This document shows positions 6,084 to 9,009 of a stretch of DNA of 9,009 nucleotides, in pieces; position 1 is the first letter of the stretch; each line of letters begins with the position of its first letter. Both the position numbers and the translations under genes were made by a program. Origin of the DNA: an uncultured Bacteroidota bacterium (GTDB taxonomy: Bacteria > Bacteroidota > Bacteroidia > Chitinophagales > Chitinophagaceae). The notes under the pieces were generated by a model, which had not been told where the DNA came from, ran no database searches, and saw only the letters and a list, made by a program, of their open reading frames with translations. The DNA lies in contig CAMLEX010000156.1 in the NCBI GenBank assembly GCA_946479055.1, forward strand, positions 1 through 9,009, given 5' to 3'.

Positions 6084-7067
6084 ATGGATCAAAAGATAAA
6101 CGGCGGAACACAATATGGTTTGGACATCGATTTTTCAAGGTTTGTTTTTACCGATGAACAAATACTCCATCTAAGACGGAAATTTGGCCAAATAGCCGAA
6201 TTCCGGAAAAAGCCAATTACAGAGGAAAATTTCCAAGCGTTATTCGATATATCCTTCGATCTTGTTGGAACATTACCATTGGCAGCTCTTCCTATAGATC
6301 CTTTAACTATTCATTTTATTTTAAGAGCGAGAATTAATGAAGACGACGAGATATTTCGGGAACAACAACAAATCTCATACAATTCTACGAATGTTAGCGC
6401 TATTAAGGCTTGCAGGTTTAATAGACCTCAGGAAAGTATGTTTTATGGTACCCTTCCATCAGACAAACAAGAGAGATTGTGGGCTGGCGTTTCCCTAGAG
6501 TGTTGTAAAGATCTAATTAGTGATAAGAATGATTCATTGTTAACCAAACTGACGTTCGGAAGATGGGTGATAAAAAAAAACTTTTCAGTGTTGAACTTAT
6601 GCTTTAATGAAAAAGCTTTGGCTGCCCATCCCGGTTTAAACGACCTTATACAAAAACAAATATCTGAATTCAAGGAAAAGCTTCCTCCAAACTCTGCTGA
6701 CCTGATTATAGAATTTTGGAAATTATTCTCCCAATTTTCGATGGAGAGAAGCGAATCGGAACAGAACTACTTTATTACAACCGCCTTATTTGTTGCGGTG
6801 AGAGAATATTATAATGATCGTTTCAATGAAAGGATAAATGGTTTAGTTTTCCCAAGTAGTATGATCCATGGTGAAGCTCTAAATATTGTATTGGTTCCGG
6901 AAGCTGTGGAGGAGTTTCTATACTTAAAGGAAGCGTTTATGTATAAATTTTTTCGAGACCCATTGAATATGAAACATTGGACCGGAGGAATTTGTAGTAA
7001 TGTAGCAACGGTTGAAAACAAATGTTTTGAAATTACCGGAATACTTTCTGGAAATGAAATATTTTAA
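6084..7067 (+). CDS. RES-domain-like protein (candidate NAD+-consuming enzyme)
   Basis: The 327-residue protein has no signal peptide or membrane segment. From about residue 77 it follows the layout of RES domains: FILRARI (R81/R83), ISYNSTNV (97-104), RFNRPQESMFYGTLP (111-125, cf. the RES G/RFN-P-FYG motif), SLEC (E139) and, near the end, an alpha-helix FITTALFVAVREYYN then INGLVFPSSMIHGEALNIVL (251-270, cf. the GIxYPS motif with its serine). The RES triad Arg, Glu, Ser is thus plausibly present. Known RES enzymes of Xre-RES toxin-antitoxin pairs break down NAD+ by phosphorolysis or hydrolysis. Here no Xre antitoxin gene adjoins, the protein is much longer than the usual RES toxin of about 150-230 residues, and the first 75 residues are unrecognised. 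It may therefore be a non-toxin relative or a defence effector. The ATG at 6084 is the first of the frame, with no obvious Shine-Dalgarno site. Assignment is by motif reading only. Confidence 0.55.
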   Translation: MDQKINGGTQYGLDIDFSRFVFTDEQILHLRRKFGQIAEFRKKPITEENFQALFDISFDLVGTLPLAALPIDPLTIHFILRARINEDDEIFREQQQISYNSTNVSAIKACRFNRPQESMFYGTLPSDKQERLWAGVSLECCKDLISDKNDSLLTKLTFGRWVIKKNFSVLNLCFNEKALAAHPGLNDLIQKQISEFKEKLPPNSADLIIEFWKLFSQFSMERSESEQNYFITTALFVAVREYYNDRFNERINGLVFPSSMIHGEALNIVLVPEAVEEFLYLKEAFMYKFFRDPLNMKHWTGGICSNVATVENKCFEITGILSGNEIF

Positions 7068-7261
7068 TACAGCAATTCAATACATCTCCGCCGAGTGTCC
7101 ACGCCCTTCACAAGCGACGTCTCGGCCAGCAGACTTTACAAACAAAATAAATCTGGCGGCCGGATTCGCCGTACTATTGAGATAATATGAAATTTATACG
7201 ACGAGACAAAGGGATAAGATTGTATGGTTTTAAACTGCTTATTCGACTGTAACTTTATTAT
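7068..7261. other. Spacer between the RES-like and Mrr-like genes
   Basis: The 194 bp hold no credible ORF and no clear terminator. The first half is GC-richer than either neighbouring gene (CTCCGCCGAG at 7086-7095, CGTCTCGGCC near 7119, GGCGGCCGG near 7155) and looks like a relic of another sequence. The second half is AT-rich and could contain a promoter, but no full TAnnTTTG match is well placed. The gap argues against tight translational coupling of the two genes. Confidence 0.4.
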
Positions 7262-8758
7262 ATGAAGAAACCAAATATTTCCAGGACGTTAGGTCCGATC
7301 CATTTTGAGGATCTGGATCCACATAGATTTGAAGATTTGATCCGGGAATTGATTTATGATTATAAGGATTGGCAAACTATTGAAGCAACAGGCCGTAGCG
7401 GAGCCGATCAAGGATTTGACATTCGAGCCTACGAAAAAGTGTCATCCTATTACAATGATTTAGCTGTATCAGAAGAGGAAACTGATGATACTGTCAACAC
7501 TTCTCATCCTATGGATGGCAACTTATGGATGATTCAATGCAAAAGGGAAAACGAAATTGGACCACAAAAAGTCTCAGAAATTATTTCAAACAATATTAAT
7601 AGTGAAGCTCTTCCGTACGGCTATATCCTTGTTGCTTCCGCAAATTTTTCAAAAAAGTCTTATGACATCTTCAGAGAAGAATTAAAGAAATTGGGCGTGA
7701 TGGAATTTTACTTGTGGGGGAAAGCAGAATTGGAAGATATGCTCCATATGCCAAAATATGATCGCATTCTGTTTACCTTTTTCGGCATTTCGTTGATATC
7801 TAAAAAGAGAAGTAAAACGACCGAAATAAGATCCCTCATAACAGTGAAAAATAAATTATATAAGTTATTGGGAGAAGAAGGTGTTAATAATCATACGCAG
7901 ATATTGATTAGAGATATTAACGATACTCGGTATCCTTATCAAGAAGAGTACTCAGATTTTGATTTGAAACCACGATGGGGAAAATATTATTTCATAGGTA
8001 ATCATGTTCATGGTTTGATGATTGAACTAAATAAATATTACGGATATTATGATTCAAGAAAAAATGAGTGGGATATGGTTTCATCACTGGATTTAAATAC
8101 CCTGTATGAAGAAAGGGAAAGTTATGATGAAGGTCAGTTAAAGATGCAAAAAAATAATCTCTATAGGCAATTTTGGACCTTTCTGCCAAAAGCAAAACAA
8201 GTAGAAATCTCCAAATGGGGAATATTAGAATACGCTGACATTGCAATTGTAGATGATAAAGGTGACCCTGTTAATAAAATGGTGCATATCTATGCTGATT
8301 ATAAATATGAATTTGGCCCATTTAGTCGCATTATCCATGTTACCGGCGACCAAACAGTAATAGAAAATAAAGGGAGTTTAAGAATTTCCGTATTTCCTGA
8401 AACCATCCCGCAATTTCAACCTGGCAAGGTGCACAAAAAGCAGTTCATTATATTAAATGGTAAAGACTTCAAATTACTTGATAACGCAAATTATAAAATA
8501 AATACAGTTTACGATTCGGCGGGCCAATATTCTTTTCTTAAGGTGACCGATACAATTGAGATACGAAACGAACTTAAACAAGAGGAAAAAATATGGGTTA
8601 AAATAACCTGTATATATAATACAAAAATTAAAGACTACCAAGAAGATAATAAGCACTTGAATGCACTCTACTTTATAAGAAATCAACTTGGAAATGAAAT
8701 TTCAGAAGAAGATTTCATCAATGTATATGAATTCATTACTACCTATGAACAGTTTTGA
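7262..8758 (+). CDS. Mrr-like restriction endonuclease (PD-(D/E)XK) with unrecognised C-terminal region
   Basis: The 498-residue protein opens with an Mrr-type nuclease domain at about residues 12-175. It has the helix LDPHRFEDLIRELIYDY with E24, then IEATGRSGADQGFDIRAYE (G47, D49, D53), then WMIQCKRENEIGPQKVSEI with the QxK pair Q92 and K94. It continues with a Rossmann-like strand-helix pattern (YGYILVASANFSKKSYDIFREEL) and LWGKAELEDML. D53 and QCK form a plausible PD-(D/E)XK active site, so it should cut DNA. The insert at 58-86 is acidic and lacks recognisable structure. Residues about 180-498 match nothing I know; they are rich in aromatic and beta-strand-like segments (RWGKYYFIGNHVHGLMIELNKYYGYY; ADIAIVDDKGDPVNKMVHIYADYKY; GSLRISVFPETIPQF) and may sense a trigger or bind target or partner. 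There is no methyltransferase nearby. The coding sequence appears more AT-rich than genes on the left of the window. It ends at TGA 8756-8758. Confidence 0.75.
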   Translation: MKKPNISRTLGPIHFEDLDPHRFEDLIRELIYDYKDWQTIEATGRSGADQGFDIRAYEKVSSYYNDLAVSEEETDDTVNTSHPMDGNLWMIQCKRENEIGPQKVSEIISNNINSEALPYGYILVASANFSKKSYDIFREELKKLGVMEFYLWGKAELEDMLHMPKYDRILFTFFGISLISKKRSKTTEIRSLITVKNKLYKLLGEEGVNNHTQILIRDINDTRYPYQEEYSDFDLKPRWGKYYFIGNHVHGLMIELNKYYGYYDSRKNEWDMVSSLDLNTLYEERESYDEGQLKMQKNNLYRQFWTFLPKAKQVEISKWGILEYADIAIVDDKGDPVNKMVHIYADYKYEFGPFSRIIHVTGDQTVIENKGSLRISVFPETIPQFQPGKVHKKQFIILNGKDFKLLDNANYKINTVYDSAGQYSFLKVTDTIEIRNELKQEEKIWVKITCIYNTKIKDYQEDNKHLNALYFIRNQLGNEISEEDFINVYEFITTYEQF

Positions 8759-9009
8759 AAGTCATTCCCCCACCGCTCTGCGAAAATTGCAGTTTCGTAG
8801 TTTTATTCTTTCGCCTCCGGCGTATGCTGAATAGAATTACCGAACGCTGAAGAGCGAGTGCTATTTCTTATCAAGCATCGTTTACGCAATTGTTGGTGTT
8901 TTCTCACCAACAACACGAACAACAGTGAAGCCGAAATCAAAATAAATTTCGCAAATGCTCAGTAGCGAACAGAACCCTGAAGTGTTCGACCCTTCCACTT
9001 CGGCAAGCT
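8759..9009. other. Palindrome-rich spacer at the right window edge
   Basis: No credible gene is seen in these 251 bases. The stretch holds several inverted repeats: ACGAAACTGC-type arms CGAAA/TTTCG near 8778-8797, CGCTGAAGAGCG near 8846, the 9-bp hairpin at 8890-8913, and GAAGTG/CACTTC at 8979-8984 and 8996-9001. The closing words (TTCGACCCTTCCACTTCGGC) resemble extragenic palindromes often met between genes in this phylum, by recollection only. Confidence 0.35.
8890..8913. terminator. Strong 9-bp hairpin after the Mrr-like gene
   Basis: TTGTTGGTG (8890-8898) and CACCAACAA (8905-8913) pair perfectly around TTTTCT. No T-tract follows, so termination activity is doubtful, and it lies 131 bp after the stop codon. 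It could instead be an extragenic palindrome or a recombination site. Confidence 0.3.

Noticed and set aside
6084..8758. Conventional restriction-modification or Xre-RES toxin-antitoxin operon
   Set aside because: There is no methyltransferase motif and no helix-turn-helix antitoxin gene in the window, and the two genes are 194 bp apart.
8759..9009. Integron attC sites in the spacers around the two lone-standing genes
   Set aside because: I found no RYYYAAC/GTTRRRY pair at matching ends of a spacer-sized palindrome; GTTGGTG near 8892 alone is not enough.

Overview
The window looks like chromosomal DNA from a member of the Bacteroidota, probably near the Chitinophagaceae. This rests on a CarboxypepD_reg-type TonB-dependent receptor, genes with AT-rich leaders and no obvious Shine-Dalgarno sequence, a good TAnnTTTG-type promoter, and tRNA genes without an encoded CCA. 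The genus is inference.

Layout. Positions 1-1215 hold the 3' part of a class I/II PLP-dependent aminotransferase (+), closed by a strong hairpin terminator. Positions 1508-4345 encode a complete orphan TonB-dependent outer-membrane receptor (+). A 141-bp element with 17-bp inverted ends fills the gap to a convergent phosphinothricin-acetyltransferase-like GNAT gene (4504-5064, -). Positions 5102-5777 form a compact tRNA-Met(CAT) locus. In order it holds a promoter, a tRNA-Met copy whose anticodon arm is broken by a perfect GC-rich palindrome, an intact tRNA-Met with its terminator, an 80-residue GIY-YIG nuclease gene whose ATG abuts that terminator, a 50-bp exact duplicate of the broken tRNA's 3' half, and a second terminator. 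Positions 5778-6083 are a hairpin-rich spacer without a gene. Two lone-standing + strand genes follow: a RES-domain-like protein (6084-7067) and an Mrr-like PD-(D/E)XK nuclease with a long unrecognised C-terminal region (7262-8758). The window ends in a palindrome-rich spacer.

How the parts may relate. The left part (aminotransferase, receptor, acetyltransferase) looks like ordinary core or housekeeping content. The tRNA/GIY-YIG block looks like a small insertion or duplication unit: removing the 496 bp between the 50-bp repeats would leave a single tRNA copy directly followed by a terminator. The part to the right of the tRNA locus looks like accessory DNA, with lower GC in sampled lines, unusual genes and palindromic spacers. 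A putative NAD+-consuming RES protein next to an Mrr-type nuclease fits a defence-type module, but that is inference, because the genes are 194 bp apart and not clearly one operon.
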